Shown here: one piece after another, positions 29,813 through 39,262 of the stretch
How positions within the stretch are numbered: the first letter of the stretch is position 1
How the letters are laid out: the number at the start of each line of letters is the position of its first letter
Origin: Clostridium acetobutylicum ATCC 824
GTDB taxonomy: Bacteria > Bacillota > Clostridia > Clostridiales > Clostridiaceae
NCBI RefSeq assembly: GCF_000008765.1
Contig: NC_003030.1
Span: 2,514,001 to 2,578,000 of the forward strand
Length of the DNA: 64,000 nucleotides
Reading direction: 5' to 3'
The notes under the pieces: generated by a model
What the model was told of the DNA's origin: nothing
The model's input: only the letters and a program-made list of their open reading frames with translations
Database searches by the model: none
Position numbers and translations under genes: made by a program

Positions 29813-30759
29813 GTGTTGATGTTGGTTCTGTAAGTACAGATATAGTTATGTTAAATGAGAAAATCGAGGTCGTAGATAGTTTATATTTAAGAACTAAAGG
29901 TAGACCGATAAGCGCTATTAAAGAAGGCTTTAAATTCTTAAGCACCAAATATAGCGATGATCAAATACTTGGAGTAGGAACAACTGGAAGTGGTAGAGAA
30001 ATTGCTTCTTACGTTCTTGGTGCAGATGCTGTAAAAAATGAAATAACAGCTCACGCCGTAGCTGCTTTAAATATAAACAAAAATGTAAGAACCATAATAG
30101 AAATAGGCGGTCAAGACTCTAAAATCATAATATTAAAAGATGGTATTGTTACTGATTTCGCTATGAATACAGTTTGTGCCGCTGGAACTGGATCATTTCT
30201 TGATAGGCAAGCAGAGAGACTCGATATACCTATTGAAGACTTTGGAAAATATGCTCTTAAATCAACTTGTTCTGTACGTATTGCTGGAAGATGTGCTGTT
30301 TTTGCAGAATCTGACATGATACACAAACAACAGTTAGGTTACAAGGAAGAGGATATTATAAAAGGTCTTTGTGATGCTCTTGTTAGAAATTATTTTAGTA
30401 ACGTTGGAAAAGGCAAAGAAATTCTTCCCGAAATATTCTTTCAAGGTGGTGTAGCATCGAATGTAGGAATGAAAACCTCATTCGAAAATTATCTAGGATT
30501 TAAGGTCACAATACCACCACATCATAAAGTAATGGGAGCAATTGGTGCCGCTTTAATTGCCAAAGAAACGCTTGCCAAACAGAAAAAGCATACAAATTTT
30601 AATGGATTTGCCTTGTCAAATACCGATTTTCATTCTCAAAGCTTTGAATGCGTTGGCTGCTCAAATAGATGCGAAGTTGTTAGAATAAAGAATAACAATT
30701 CCACTATAGGTGCATTTGGCGATAGATGTGGAAAATGGAGTAAAAGTAGCGCAGTATAG
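29800..30759 (+). CDS. ASKHA acyl-CoA dehydratase activase-like ATPase (third of split trio)
   Basis: 319 residues. Phosphate-1 motif GVDVGSVSTD, EIGGQDSK, VCAAGTGSF and AGRCAVFAESD. Cys126 and Cys165 match the positions of the two cysteines that in HgdC bind the [4Fe-4S] cluster between subunits. Extra C-terminal tail beyond HgdC with CVGCSNRC and GDRCGKW, like the tail of the second ASKHA domain in the fused gene at 1-2133. Role by family: ATP-driven electron injection into the partner proteins. ATG 29800 overlaps the previous gene by 13 bases behind AAAGGAG. Confidence 0.92.
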   Translation: MYYIGVDVGSVSTDIVMLNEKIEVVDSLYLRTKGRPISAIKEGFKFLSTKYSDDQILGVGTTGSGREIASYVLGADAVKNEITAHAVAALNINKNVRTIIEIGGQDSKIIILKDGIVTDFAMNTVCAAGTGSFLDRQAERLDIPIEDFGKYALKSTCSVRIAGRCAVFAESDMIHKQQLGYKEEDIIKGLCDALVRNYFSNVGKGKEILPEIFFQGGVASNVGMKTSFENYLGFKVTIPPHHKVMGAIGAALIAKETLAKQKKHTNFNGFALSNTDFHSQSFECVGCSNRCEVVRIKNNNSTIGAFGDRCGKWSKSSAV

Positions 30760-30890
30760 GATAATTTTAACCACATTTAGTATTATTACAATAATATGAA
30801 ATTATTTTGTTAATTTTAGTTTCATATTGTATAATGTATAGTATAGAATTTATATATTATATGGTAATAGTAATAAGGGTGGTTGTTATT

Positions 30891-31685
30891 ATGAGAAAAA
30901 AAAATGAGCAAAGAAAATTCAAACGAACTGACTACAAGTGTAATGTAGATTCTTTTATACTTAATGGAGAATTGCAATTGGAACAAGTTGAAATCCTCGA
31001 TATAAGTGAAGCTGGTGCAAGAATTCATGTGCCAAAAAGAATAAATGTAGGTGACAGAGTTACCTTTAACTTTAAAATGGGCTCTTTAAACATAACCTGT
31101 AATGCAACAATTGTTTGGGGAACAAGCAGTTTAACAGACGGCTTTATTAATGGATGTAAGTTTGATATCCTGGCCACAGACAAGCGTCTTTTAAAACTTT
31201 TTATAGATTCCCTTTATAATAAAAACTTTATTTCTTTATACAGAGATAAACAAACATATATAGTTCCAAATATGTATTTAACTTTAAACTTATCTAATAC
31301 TGATATATACAGAGTATTCCAATACGCTACTTATCAATTAGGTACTTTAAAGAAAACTGATAATAAGTATGATTTGGCTATACATGATAATCTTGTTAAT
31401 AGGCTAAATGACTATCTTAATAATAATTTAGATTGTTTTAAGGTAAGTATATATGAATCTACTCAATTTAAAAGAATAATAGATTTTTGTATCTTGAGTC
31501 TTCAGTATAATGATGAAAATATATCAGCTTTAAGGTTAGAAGATCTTGATATGTCAGATTTTGATAGTGACCGTGCTGAAAAATACAAAAATGATTTTGA
31601 AAAACTTCCTGAAGATATTAGACTAGAAGCTATAACTGAAATATCTAAATCTTTATCAGCCAAAGGATTAAAAGTTTTGAATTAG
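30891..31685 (+). CDS. PilZ-domain c-di-GMP receptor-like protein
   Basis: About 264 residues. The PilZ signatures are in the first 90 residues: QRKFKRTDYKC (RxxxR-like switch arginines) and DISEAGARI (D/N-x-S-x-x-G). The remaining 170 residues are helical with no recognised domain. The frame is open from 30807, but AAGGGTGG lies nine bases before ATG 30891 and the extra N-terminus has no homology-like content. Such proteins bind cyclic di-GMP and control motility or polysaccharide output; a surface-glycan operon is present elsewhere in this window, but no direct link is shown. Confidence 0.88.
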   Translation: MRKKNEQRKFKRTDYKCNVDSFILNGELQLEQVEILDISEAGARIHVPKRINVGDRVTFNFKMGSLNITCNATIVWGTSSLTDGFINGCKFDILATDKRLLKLFIDSLYNKNFISLYRDKQTYIVPNMYLTLNLSNTDIYRVFQYATYQLGTLKKTDNKYDLAIHDNLVNRLNDYLNNNLDCFKVSIYESTQFKRIIDFCILSLQYNDENISALRLEDLDMSDFDSDRAEKYKNDFEKLPEDIRLEAITEISKSLSAKGLKVLN

Positions 31686-31699
31686 TACCACGTTATAAA

Positions 31700-31990
31700 C
31701 TTCTTGAAATAAGTTAAGTTTAGTAATATTATATATAGTGAAGCTACGTTTGCTAAAGCTTAATATTATAAAAACACATTAACATTGTATTTTTGTAATA
31801 TATGAGTTTGTTTTGCAGTAGTTTCACTATATATATTTATATTTATTAATTAGAAATATACATATCATATATGTATATTTTTTATGTAGAAATCAATATA
31901 TAGAGTTTCTAGTTAAATTAAATTAGAAACTCTGTCAAGTGTTTCTAATTTAAACTTAACTTATATTCGATATTGACAAGTTAAGTTTAA
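31700..31990 (+). promoter_or_regulatory. Highly structured leader with overlapping inverted repeats upstream of greA
   Basis: 363-base gap (31686-32048) with no ORF. Five pairings were read directly. TATATATAGTGAA at 31730 pairs with 31823-31835 and extends to 18 bp. AGAGTTTCTA at 31902 pairs with 31924-31933. TTAAATTAGAAAC at 31918 pairs with 31941-31953. TTAAACTTAACTT at 31950 pairs with 31978-31990, and most of it also with 31711-31722. The second and third compete for 31924-31930, so they are mutually exclusive. TTGACA at 31973 may be a -35 box next to the last arm. Confidence 0.7.
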
Positions 31991-32048
31991 CTATAGAAAT
32001 TCTGTACATATATTTTTACACAAAATTTAAGATAGTAGGTGTTTATTA

Positions 32049-32513
32049 ATGAGTAGTAAAATTTTAACCGAATCCGGAAAAAAGAAACTTGAAGAAGAAC
32101 TTGAATACCTAAAGACCGTAAAAAGAGCAGAGATTAAAGAAGCATTAAAATTTGCTCGTTCTCAAGGTGATTTAAGTGAAAATGCTGATTATAGTGCAGC
32201 AAAAGACGACCAGTCAATGAATGAAACAAGAATTCAAGAAATTGAAGATATACTAAAAAGCTGTACTGTAGTTGAAAGCTCTGAAAATGAAAATGTATTT
32301 GATTTAAATAAAAAAGCATTAGTTAAATTTTGTGATACAGATGAAACAGAAGAGGTTACATTGGTAAGTTCTGTTGAATCAGATATTAAAAACATGAAGG
32401 TAAGTATTGACTCTCCTCTTGGAAAGGCTTTATATAAGTCAGAATTAAATAAAAGAACTCTAGTTCAGTCACCTGATGGTAGTTACGAAGTAGAGGTACT
32501 GAAAATCCTATAA
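32049..32513 (+). CDS. greA: Transcription elongation factor GreA
   Basis: 154 residues, normal GreA length. N-terminal coiled coil with the tip that enters the RNA polymerase secondary channel: ARSQGDLSENADYSAAKDDQ, acidic residues conserved. C-terminal FKBP-like domain has SPLGKALY. It stimulates RNA cleavage in backtracked polymerase. AGTAGGTG precedes ATG 32049. It is alone, behind the structured leader and closed by a terminator. The C-terminal domain is slightly unusual (STVVE...NVFDLNKKALVKF), so a GreA paralogue is possible. Confidence 0.92.
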   Translation: MSSKILTESGKKKLEEELEYLKTVKRAEIKEALKFARSQGDLSENADYSAAKDDQSMNETRIQEIEDILKSCTVVESSENENVFDLNKKALVKFCDTDETEEVTLVSSVESDIKNMKVSIDSPLGKALYKSELNKRTLVQSPDGSYEVEVLKIL

Positions 32514-32519
32514 GAAATA

Positions 32520-32555
32520 GGCTTAAATGATAAATTCATTTAAGCCCTTCTTTTA
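32520..32555 (+). terminator. Terminator after greA
   Basis: GGCTTAAATGA (32520-32530) pairs with TCATTTAAGCC (32536-32546), followed by CTTCTTTTATTT. It may also serve the convergent LtaS-like gene. Confidence 0.88.
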
Positions 32556-34457
32556 TTTCAAAAAAGTTTTAATTAAATTATGATTTAGTAGATCGTCAGA
32601 ATACTCTAATTCAGTTGTCGCAGCTTCTTTCTTCTTATTAAGTTCAGGTGTCTCCTTTATCTTTTTACCTGTAGCTATATCATAATAAGTGTTAGTCCAT
32701 GACACATAAAATATCTTACCATCTGTAAACGATCCATTTCTAAATGTAACATTGGTACTATCACCATCTTTTACATTTAATATATCTTCACCAAACATAT
32801 AATTATTACTTATGTTATATAAGTTAGCTATTGTAGGATAAATATCCATCTGCCCTGAATAAGTATGATTCACTCCCTTATGTTCGTCATCTGGAAAATG
32901 AATAAACATAGGTACTTTTTGATATTCATACCACGTAAGATCAGTAGGATCTTTTATCCCCTCAAAACTATAAAGTTGATTTATATTTTCTTTTGGTATA
33001 GCAAAATGATCTCCATATAATACAATTATTGAATTCTTAGTTAATCCTTCTTTATCAAGTTTGTCCAGGAACTTACCTAATTGTTCATCTGTATAATGTA
33101 TTCCTTCAAAGTAATTTCCTAAAAGAGTATCTTTATACTCACCAACATCTAACTTATTCATAGTATACTTTTCATATCCAGCCGTGTCGTTAAAAGGATA
33201 GTGACTACTTAAAGTTATAAGGAAAGAAAAATATGGTTGTTTAAAAGTTTTCATTTTAGCCAATGACTGATTTAAAAATGACTCATCACTTAATCCCATA
33301 CCAACTACCTCATCATTTTTATAACTAGTCTGACCATAAAAATCATCAAATTTTTCTGATTTATACATTACATTTCTATTCCAGAACCCCTCATTATATC
33401 CATGAAGCGCTGCAGTATAGTATCCTTTGTCGCCTAAATCTTTAGGAATAGAATTAAAAGTATTTCCTGCATATGTATAATATGCAGCTCCAGATTGGGC
33501 AGGATACAATGAATTCAATGACATAAACTCAGCATCAGATGTATTTCCTTGAGCTACTTGATAGAAATAATTATCAAAATATAAGCTTTTATTTATCCAT
33601 TTATTCAAATTAGGTGTTATTTCTTTTCCATTTATACTTTTGTTCACAACAAATCCTTGAAGAGCCTCAACTTGAATCATTATGAGATTTTTTCCTGAAC
33701 CTTCTGATTTGAATTTAACACCAGGAATAGAGTTATTATTCTTAAGATAGTTATTAATTGCATTCTTCCTTGCTTCAGGCAACTTCTTTGAATTTTTCAC
33801 CTTTGTGCTTGTAAAATTATAGGCATCTACCACATGAAAATTTAAATTTCCTATCATCTTTGTTAGGTAAATTCTATTACTCATTGCAGTAAGCAGTGTT
33901 GGTTGTTCCACATTAACTTTATGAAATTGTTGTGCATCTAAAGCTGCTCCGAATATAAAGACAGCTAAAAATAAAACTAATCTAAACTTTAACTTAATAG
34001 TATTTTTATTTATGCTTTTAACATAAATAAAAGTTGGAACAAGTATAATAATATCTAATAAAAACATAAAATCCTTAATGCTTAGAACATCAGCCACACT
34101 CGATTTTACACCAACCAAAAGTTTTGCTGTTTGAACAGCTGAAACCGTTATTATATCTTTATTATACCTAAAATAAGCTATATCCGATATGAGAATGAGG
34201 CTTATTATCAAATCAATTATAAGTAAATACGCTGTTCTTTTTTTACCCTTGAATAAAAAAGAGAAACTAAATATTATTAATACTGAAGCAATTATTGGTG
34301 TTATAACCGAACTATCAAAATATTCCGGTGAAATCTCTTTTCCATAAGTAATCAATTTAAAAACTAAGATTATAAAAAATACTATAATATCACCATAATT
34401 TAATATTTTCCTTGTCTTCTCTGACAAGGTATTTTTGTATATTGCAGAAAATCTCAT
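32553..34457 (-). CDS. LtaS-type phosphoglycerol transferase/sulfatase-fold membrane enzyme
   Basis: 634 residues. Five membrane helices in residues 25-185, then an extracellular sulfatase-fold domain. MIQVEALQGF gives the metal-binding Glu; QGNTSDAEFMSLNSLYP contains the catalytic Thr; LYGDHFAI and HYPF supply metal ligands, all as in lipoteichoic acid synthases. It should polymerise or transfer phosphoglycerol from phosphatidylglycerol outside the membrane. Start ATG 34457 behind AGGAAAGAG. Monocistronic, downstream of the permease gene with a terminator between. Whether it makes true LTA or another phosphoglycerol-decorated polymer cannot be decided. Confidence 0.92.
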   Translation of the reverse strand: MRFSAIYKNTLSEKTRKILNYGDIIVFFIILVFKLITYGKEISPEYFDSSVITPIIASVLIIFSFSFLFKGKKRTAYLLIIDLIISLILISDIAYFRYNKDIITVSAVQTAKLLVGVKSSVADVLSIKDFMFLLDIIILVPTFIYVKSINKNTIKLKFRLVLFLAVFIFGAALDAQQFHKVNVEQPTLLTAMSNRIYLTKMIGNLNFHVVDAYNFTSTKVKNSKKLPEARKNAINNYLKNNNSIPGVKFKSEGSGKNLIMIQVEALQGFVVNKSINGKEITPNLNKWINKSLYFDNYFYQVAQGNTSDAEFMSLNSLYPAQSGAAYYTYAGNTFNSIPKDLGDKGYYTAALHGYNEGFWNRNVMYKSEKFDDFYGQTSYKNDEVVGMGLSDESFLNQSLAKMKTFKQPYFSFLITLSSHYPFNDTAGYEKYTMNKLDVGEYKDTLLGNYFEGIHYTDEQLGKFLDKLDKEGLTKNSIIVLYGDHFAIPKENINQLYSFEGIKDPTDLTWYEYQKVPMFIHFPDDEHKGVNHTYSGQMDIYPTIANLYNISNNYMFGEDILNVKDGDSTNVTFRNGSFTDGKIFYVSWTNTYYDIATGKKIKETPELNKKKEAATTELEYSDDLLNHNLIKTFLK

Positions 34458-34508
34458 CTATTCATCTCTTTCCTAATTTAAAATATAATAACACTTAATA
34501 AATATAAT

Positions 34509-34566
34509 ATAAAAAAATTAATAATACATAAATAACTTATTAATTTTCAATAAATTATTTATGTAT
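34509..34566 (-). terminator. Terminator after AI-2E-family gene
   Basis: ATACATAAATAA (34524-34535) pairs perfectly with TTATTTATGTAT (34555-34566). On the minus strand it is followed by TATTAATTTTTTT. Confidence 0.8.
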
Positions 34567-34601
34567 CATATATGTGTATCCTTAAAAGCTTATGGAATCC
34601 A

Positions 34602-35621
34602 TTACGAAACTTTTACTTCAAATACATCAAGTAGAAACATAAATAGTGGTATACCTAAAAGTAGTCCCCACGTTCCCATAAAATCTCCTGATACTATAAG
34701 TATTATAAAAGTAAAAAATATAGGCAATTTAGTTTTGGAAGACATTAGTTTTGGATTTAAGAAATAACTTTCTATACAGTGTATCACTACAACCATTAAT
34801 ATTACATAAATTACTTCTGTAAATCCATTAATATTAAATGCAATAAATGATAATGGTACAAGCGAAATTATAACACCAGCTACAGGAATAAGACTTAGTA
34901 CAAATATCATAAATCCTAAAGTCATTAGATTAGGAAAACCCATTATTGCAAGTGCAATAGATGATAATACAGCATTCACAATTGCTATTAGTATTTGTGC
35001 TTTTATAACTTTACCGAATGAGTTTAGGAAGTTATTACCATAATATACAAAGTACTCATACATAGTAGAGAGCTTGCTTTTCTCAAACTTCTTACCAAAT
35101 TTCTTTATTGTGCCCTTTTCAAGCACAAAGAATAAGCTAAGCACAAACGCTAAAAATAAATTCAAACTCACTTTTCCAAAATTCTTAGCAAATTCTATTA
35201 TATAGCTTAAACCCTGCTTAGTGTAAGATCCAATATCTAATTTAGTAATCATTGGTTGTATGTATTTTCCTAATGTTCCCAAATCGCTAGTATCTATAGT
35301 ATTGTAAAAGTTAGTTGCTTGATTTACAATATTTGTTGTTTCCCTAACTATTACTGGAACATAATTATAGAAAACAAGCACTATAACAGCTATTATAAGA
35401 ACATATAATAGTAAGGCAATTAAGCCTTCCCTAACTTTTATATATTTTCTAAGATTTGATACAATAAACCCGTGCAGACTGCTAATCAAATATGTAACTA
35501 TAAAGGTCAATAATATAAAATTCATTATAGACCTACAAAAATAAAAAAATGCAGCCAATAATACTAAAAACGCTCCTCTCTTAAAGGACTCTTTATGAAA
35601 CAAATCTAAAATATAACTCAA
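34602..35621 (-). CDS. AI-2E family (PerM/YueF-type) membrane protein
   Basis: 339 residues with about seven or eight helices and the family pattern: paired N-terminal helices, a loop (YVPVIVRETTNIVNQATNFYNTI), then GFPNLMTLGFMIFVLSLIPVAGVIISLVP and a C-terminal NPKLMSSKTKLPIFFTFIILIVSGDFMG. Some members export autoinducer-2, others move Na+/H+; substrate here is open. TTG 35621 follows AAAAGGAGGG. Divergent from htrA across a 160-base promoter region. Confidence 0.9.
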   Translation of the reverse strand: MSYILDLFHKESFKRGAFLVLLAAFFYFCRSIMNFILLTFIVTYLISSLHGFIVSNLRKYIKVREGLIALLLYVLIIAVIVLVFYNYVPVIVRETTNIVNQATNFYNTIDTSDLGTLGKYIQPMITKLDIGSYTKQGLSYIIEFAKNFGKVSLNLFLAFVLSLFFVLEKGTIKKFGKKFEKSKLSTMYEYFVYYGNNFLNSFGKVIKAQILIAIVNAVLSSIALAIMGFPNLMTLGFMIFVLSLIPVAGVIISLVPLSFIAFNINGFTEVIYVILMVVVIHCIESYFLNPKLMSSKTKLPIFFTFIILIVSGDFMGTWGLLLGIPLFMFLLDVFEVKVS

Positions 35622-35714
35622 ATTTGTACCCTCCTTTTACAGTACTAGTTTACTATGAAATGTGCCTAATTTCAATGTAATAAATTTTAATTCTAAACAA
35701 CTATTTAACAAAAT

Positions 35715-35734
35715 TGTCACACATCTGTCACACA
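35715..35734 (+). promoter_or_regulatory. Direct repeat TGTCACACA x2, likely response-regulator site for htrA
   Basis: TGTCACACA occurs at 35715-35723 and again at 35726-35734, period 11, one helical turn. OmpR/PhoB-type regulators commonly bind such 11-bp direct repeats. It lies about 50 bases before htrA, and an OmpR-type regulator with kinase is encoded just downstream of htrA. The link is inferred. Confidence 0.55.
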
Positions 35735-35787
35735 CTAAGTTTATTATTAAAACATACAAAGCAGAAACAAATTAGGAGGTAACAATG

Positions 35788-37086
35788 ATGGACGATTTAA
35801 ACAATAATAACGTGAATAATAATGATACAGATAATACAACTGAAATGAATAATAATAACAATGATAATACCGTTAATATGAATATGCCAATTGAATATAA
35901 AAAAGAAAGCAATAAAAATAGAAAACCTTTCAACAAAAAAATAGCATCATATATAGCAGTAGGTTTAACCTGCGCTATACTTGGAGGAGGTATATCAACA
36001 GCATCAGCCTTATATCTTCTTCCTAAATCAAACTTTTTCAAAAGTACACCATTATACAAAACTATGGCTAATGGTGGAAGTTCTTCTCTAGGCTATATTA
36101 ATGCTTCACCAACCTCAACAAAGACGTCTAGTGCAACTGGAAGTGGTTTAACTGTATCGCAAATAGTAAAAAAAGTTAGCCCTGCAGTAGTTGGTGTATC
36201 AACAAAAACGACTGTAACCCAAAACGATTTTGATTCCTTCTTTGGCTCAAGTAATGGTAATGGAAGCTCTACACAGGAAGGAATGGGATCCGGAATAATA
36301 TTCAATAATGATGGTTATATACTAACAAATTACCATGTTATAAAAGGTGCAGATAAAATAGCAGTAATCCTAAACAACAAAAAAGAAGTTTCAGCTAAAG
36401 TTGTAAATTATGATGAAGCTAATGATATAGCCGTAATAAAGATGACAGGAAGCTTTACTGTTCCTGGTGTTGCAGAACTTGGAAGCTCAGCTTCATTAAA
36501 TGTTGGTGATTCAGTCGTTGCAATTGGAAATCCTTTAGGAAAAGAATTCTTAGGAACAGTTACAACTGGAGTTGTCAGTGCTGTTAATCGTGAAGTAGCC
36601 GTAAGCGAAGGTCAAAAACAAACTTATATCCAAACAGATGCAGCTATAAATCCTGGAAACAGCGGAGGTCCTCTAGTAAATTCATTCGGACAAGTAGTTG
36701 GTATAAATTCTGCTAAGATAAGTGAAAACGGCGTAGAAGGAATAGGCTTCTCAATTCCAATTGATACTGTAAAAAGCAAAATTCAAAATCTTTCTAAGCC
36801 TATACTAATGCTTGGAATAAGTGGTGAAGCTGTAGATAAAAGTACCGCTGAACAGCATAATATACCTCAAGGTGTATATATTGAACAAATTCAAGACTTT
36901 AGTTCTGCTCAAAAAGCAGGTATGCAGGTTGGAGATGTAATAACAAAGTTTGATGGTAAAAAAGTAACTTCTACTAGCGATATCGATTCTATAAAGTCAA
37001 AACATAACTCAGGTGATACTGTACAAGTAGAAGTTTACAGGGACGATGCTTATAAAACCCTTTCTTTAAAACTATCAGACAAATAA
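35788..37086 (+). CDS. htrA: HtrA/DegP-type membrane-anchored serine protease
   Basis: 432 residues. An Asn-rich cytoplasmic N-terminus, one membrane helix (SYIAVGLTCAILGGGISTASALYLL, about residues 52-76), a trypsin-like domain with His in YHVIKG, Asp in NDIAVIK, Ser in NPGNSGGP, then one PDZ domain (GVYIEQIQDFSSAQKAG, VGDVITKFDGKKV). It degrades misfolded proteins outside the membrane. TAGGAGGT is five bases from ATG 35785 and eight from ATG 35788; the second is preferred. Convergent with a histidine kinase gene, a CssRS-like arrangement. Confidence 0.95.
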   Translation: MDDLNNNNVNNNDTDNTTEMNNNNNDNTVNMNMPIEYKKESNKNRKPFNKKIASYIAVGLTCAILGGGISTASALYLLPKSNFFKSTPLYKTMANGGSSSLGYINASPTSTKTSSATGSGLTVSQIVKKVSPAVVGVSTKTTVTQNDFDSFFGSSNGNGSSTQEGMGSGIIFNNDGYILTNYHVIKGADKIAVILNNKKEVSAKVVNYDEANDIAVIKMTGSFTVPGVAELGSSASLNVGDSVVAIGNPLGKEFLGTVTTGVVSAVNREVAVSEGQKQTYIQTDAAINPGNSGGPLVNSFGQVVGINSAKISENGVEGIGFSIPIDTVKSKIQNLSKPILMLGISGEAVDKSTAEQHNIPQGVYIEQIQDFSSAQKAGMQVGDVITKFDGKKVTSTSDIDSIKSKHNSGDTVQVEVYRDDAYKTLSLKLSDK

Positions 37087-37087
37087 A

Positions 37088-38566
37088 TCAGCATAATTTT
37101 AGGGAAAAATAAAATTTCACCCCATTTTCAACATTAAGAACTCCATAGCTTCCGTTGTGGAGTTCTATTATATTTTTAACTATTGCAAGACCTAATCCAG
37201 TACCTCCAACCTTTCTATTTCTAGACTTATCAGTTTTATAAAACTTATCCCATATCTTACATACTTCATCAACTTCGATTTTTTCTCCATCATTTACAAC
37301 TTCTATAGTAATCTTGTTATTTTCTTTTAACATATTTACGTGAATCTTTCTCTTAGCGTACTTCAAGGCATTATTAAGTAAATTGGTAAAAACCTGCTCT
37401 AACCTATATTGATCACCCATTACGTATCCATTTACTATATTTATGCTCATATCTATTTTCTTTTCATCTAATATTGCATAGTATTTTTTTGAACATTTAA
37501 ATACCATTTCTCCAATATCGAATTTTCCTAATGTGAGCTTAAAATTTCCACTTTCCAATTGTGATAAATCAAGCATATCGGAAACAAGTTTTCCCATTCT
37601 TGCCGCTTCATCTATAATTACATCTGTGTAATAATCCCTTTCTTTTTTAGTCACTGCAACGTTATCTTTAAGCCCTTCTGCATAACCCTCTATTATTCCT
37701 ATAGGCGTCTTAAGCTCATGGGAAACTCCGGCCACAAATTCCTTTCTCATCTTTTCTAGTTCCTTTTCTTTTTCTATGTCCTTCTTCAATTGTTCATTTG
37801 CTGCTTTAAGTGAATTCATTGATTTATTAAGATTATCAGCTAAAAAATTTAAGTTTTTTCCTAAATATCCTATTTCATCTTCAGATATGACATTACACTT
37901 TTCACTAAAATCCAGCTCAGCCATTTTTGAAGCTGTTTTGTTTATTTTCTTTAGTGGTTTTGTAATCATTCTAGAATATATTAGTGCTAAAATAATTACT
38001 ACAACTACAGCACTAAAAAATATGTAAATAAAAAATTCCTTCATTACCGAAGATGCCTCTGTAATTGATTGGAATGATGATATTGCAAAAATAACATCAT
38101 TGTTAGCTCCAGGAACTACGCAGACTATATTTTTAACATTATATGTCTTGCTCTGAAAAACATAAGTCTCACTTTTTCCAGTTCTTCTCATATTTAAAAA
38201 ATCAGCAGGATTAGATACCCAAGTGTGCATTATATCCTTAATTATATTTATTTCGGCAGTATCATCTTCTCCATCATTTTCAAAATACTTCAAATTTCCA
38301 TAACTATTTAATATAGCTACCTTGCAATTATTTTTTCTTTCAAATTCCTTTATTATACTCCCGATATCATCATAAGGATTATTTTCATTGGCATTATATT
38401 GTTTTTTAAGTTCTTTTGTTGCGCTTTCAAGTGATTGCATTTTTTTGTTTTGATAAAATTTTCCAAAGAACGCACTTTGAAAAACCAACATTCCTAATAT
38501 GAAAACAACATAAAAACTCAAAGTTATAACAAACAATTTAGTTGTTATGCTGCCCTTTATCTTCAT
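37088..38566 (-). CDS. Membrane sensor histidine kinase
   Basis: 492 residues. Helix 1 at about 10-32, an extracellular sensor of about 130 residues, helix 2 at about 172-195, HAMP (MITKPLKKINKTASKMAELDF), a coiled linker, HisKA with phospho-His in GVSHELKTPIG, and HATPase with N-box NLLNNALKYA and G-box GGTGLGLAIVKN. Start overlaps the response regulator stop by four bases, typical of coupled pairs. It should phosphorylate the adjacent OmpR-type regulator in response to an envelope signal; proximity to htrA suggests secretion or wall stress. Confidence 0.95.
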   Translation of the reverse strand: MKIKGSITTKLFVITLSFYVVFILGMLVFQSAFFGKFYQNKKMQSLESATKELKKQYNANENNPYDDIGSIIKEFERKNNCKVAILNSYGNLKYFENDGEDDTAEINIIKDIMHTWVSNPADFLNMRRTGKSETYVFQSKTYNVKNIVCVVPGANNDVIFAISSFQSITEASSVMKEFFIYIFFSAVVVVIILALIYSRMITKPLKKINKTASKMAELDFSEKCNVISEDEIGYLGKNLNFLADNLNKSMNSLKAANEQLKKDIEKEKELEKMRKEFVAGVSHELKTPIGIIEGYAEGLKDNVAVTKKERDYYTDVIIDEAARMGKLVSDMLDLSQLESGNFKLTLGKFDIGEMVFKCSKKYYAILDEKKIDMSINIVNGYVMGDQYRLEQVFTNLLNNALKYAKRKIHVNMLKENNKITIEVVNDGEKIEVDEVCKIWDKFYKTDKSRNRKVGGTGLGLAIVKNIIELHNGSYGVLNVENGVKFYFSLKLC

Positions 38567-39237
38567 TTTTTCACCTCAAATTTGTATCCGCTTCCTCTTA
38601 CTGTTGCTACTAAATATGCCTTATCTTGTAGTTTTTCTCTAAGCCTTTTCACATGAGTATCTACTGTTCTAAGATCCCCATAATAATCTTCTCCCCAAAC
38701 ATTATCTAAAATCTTATCTCTCGTAAGCGTTATACCTTTATTATTAGAAAAATATATTAAAAGATCATACTCTTTTGGAGAAAGATAAATTTCCTTATCT
38801 TCAATAGTAACCTCATGAGAAATAGCGTCTATCTTGAGCCCATCAAAATTTTGAACCTTAGACTTTTCATTTGGCTGAATTCTTTTTAATAGAACTTTAA
38901 CCTTAGCAGTAAGTACCTTTGGACTACATGGTTTAGTAACATAGTCATCTGCACCAAGCTCATATCCTAAAAGTTTATCATCCTCTTCACTCTTAGCTGT
39001 TAACATTATTATTGGAACCTCTGACTTCTCTCTTATATTTGTGCATACAGTCCATCCATCCAAAAGAGGCAGCATTATATCTAAAATGACAAGCGAAATT
39101 GAATTTCTGTCAAACATCTCTAGTGCCTCTTTCCCATCCGCCGCTTCAAGTACACTGTATCCCTCTCTTCTTAAATAGGCTTTTATGAGCTCTCTCATTC
39201 TATCTTCATCTTCAACTATAAGAATACTCTCAGACAA
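38563..39237 (-). CDS. OmpR-family response regulator
   Basis: About 224 residues. Receiver with VEDED acidic patch, phospho-Asp in LVILDIMLPLLDG and Lys in VTKPCSP; C-terminal winged helix with YLSPKEYDLLIYF and RTVDTHVKRLREKL. ATG 39252 encloses the ribosome site GGGGGA, so TTG 39237 (MSESILIVED) is the likely start. Lies between the YibE/F gene and its kinase. Candidate target: the 11-bp direct repeat before htrA. Confidence 0.95.
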   Translation of the reverse strand: MSESILIVEDEDRMRELIKAYLRREGYSVLEAADGKEALEMFDRNSISLVILDIMLPLLDGWTVCTNIREKSEVPIIMLTAKSEEDDKLLGYELGADDYVTKPCSPKVLTAKVKVLLKRIQPNEKSKVQNFDGLKIDAISHEVTIEDKEIYLSPKEYDLLIYFSNNKGITLTRDKILDNVWGEDYYGDLRTVDTHVKRLREKLQDKAYLVATVRGSGYKFEVKK

Positions 39238-39262
39238 AATATATCCCCCCATACCAAATAAT

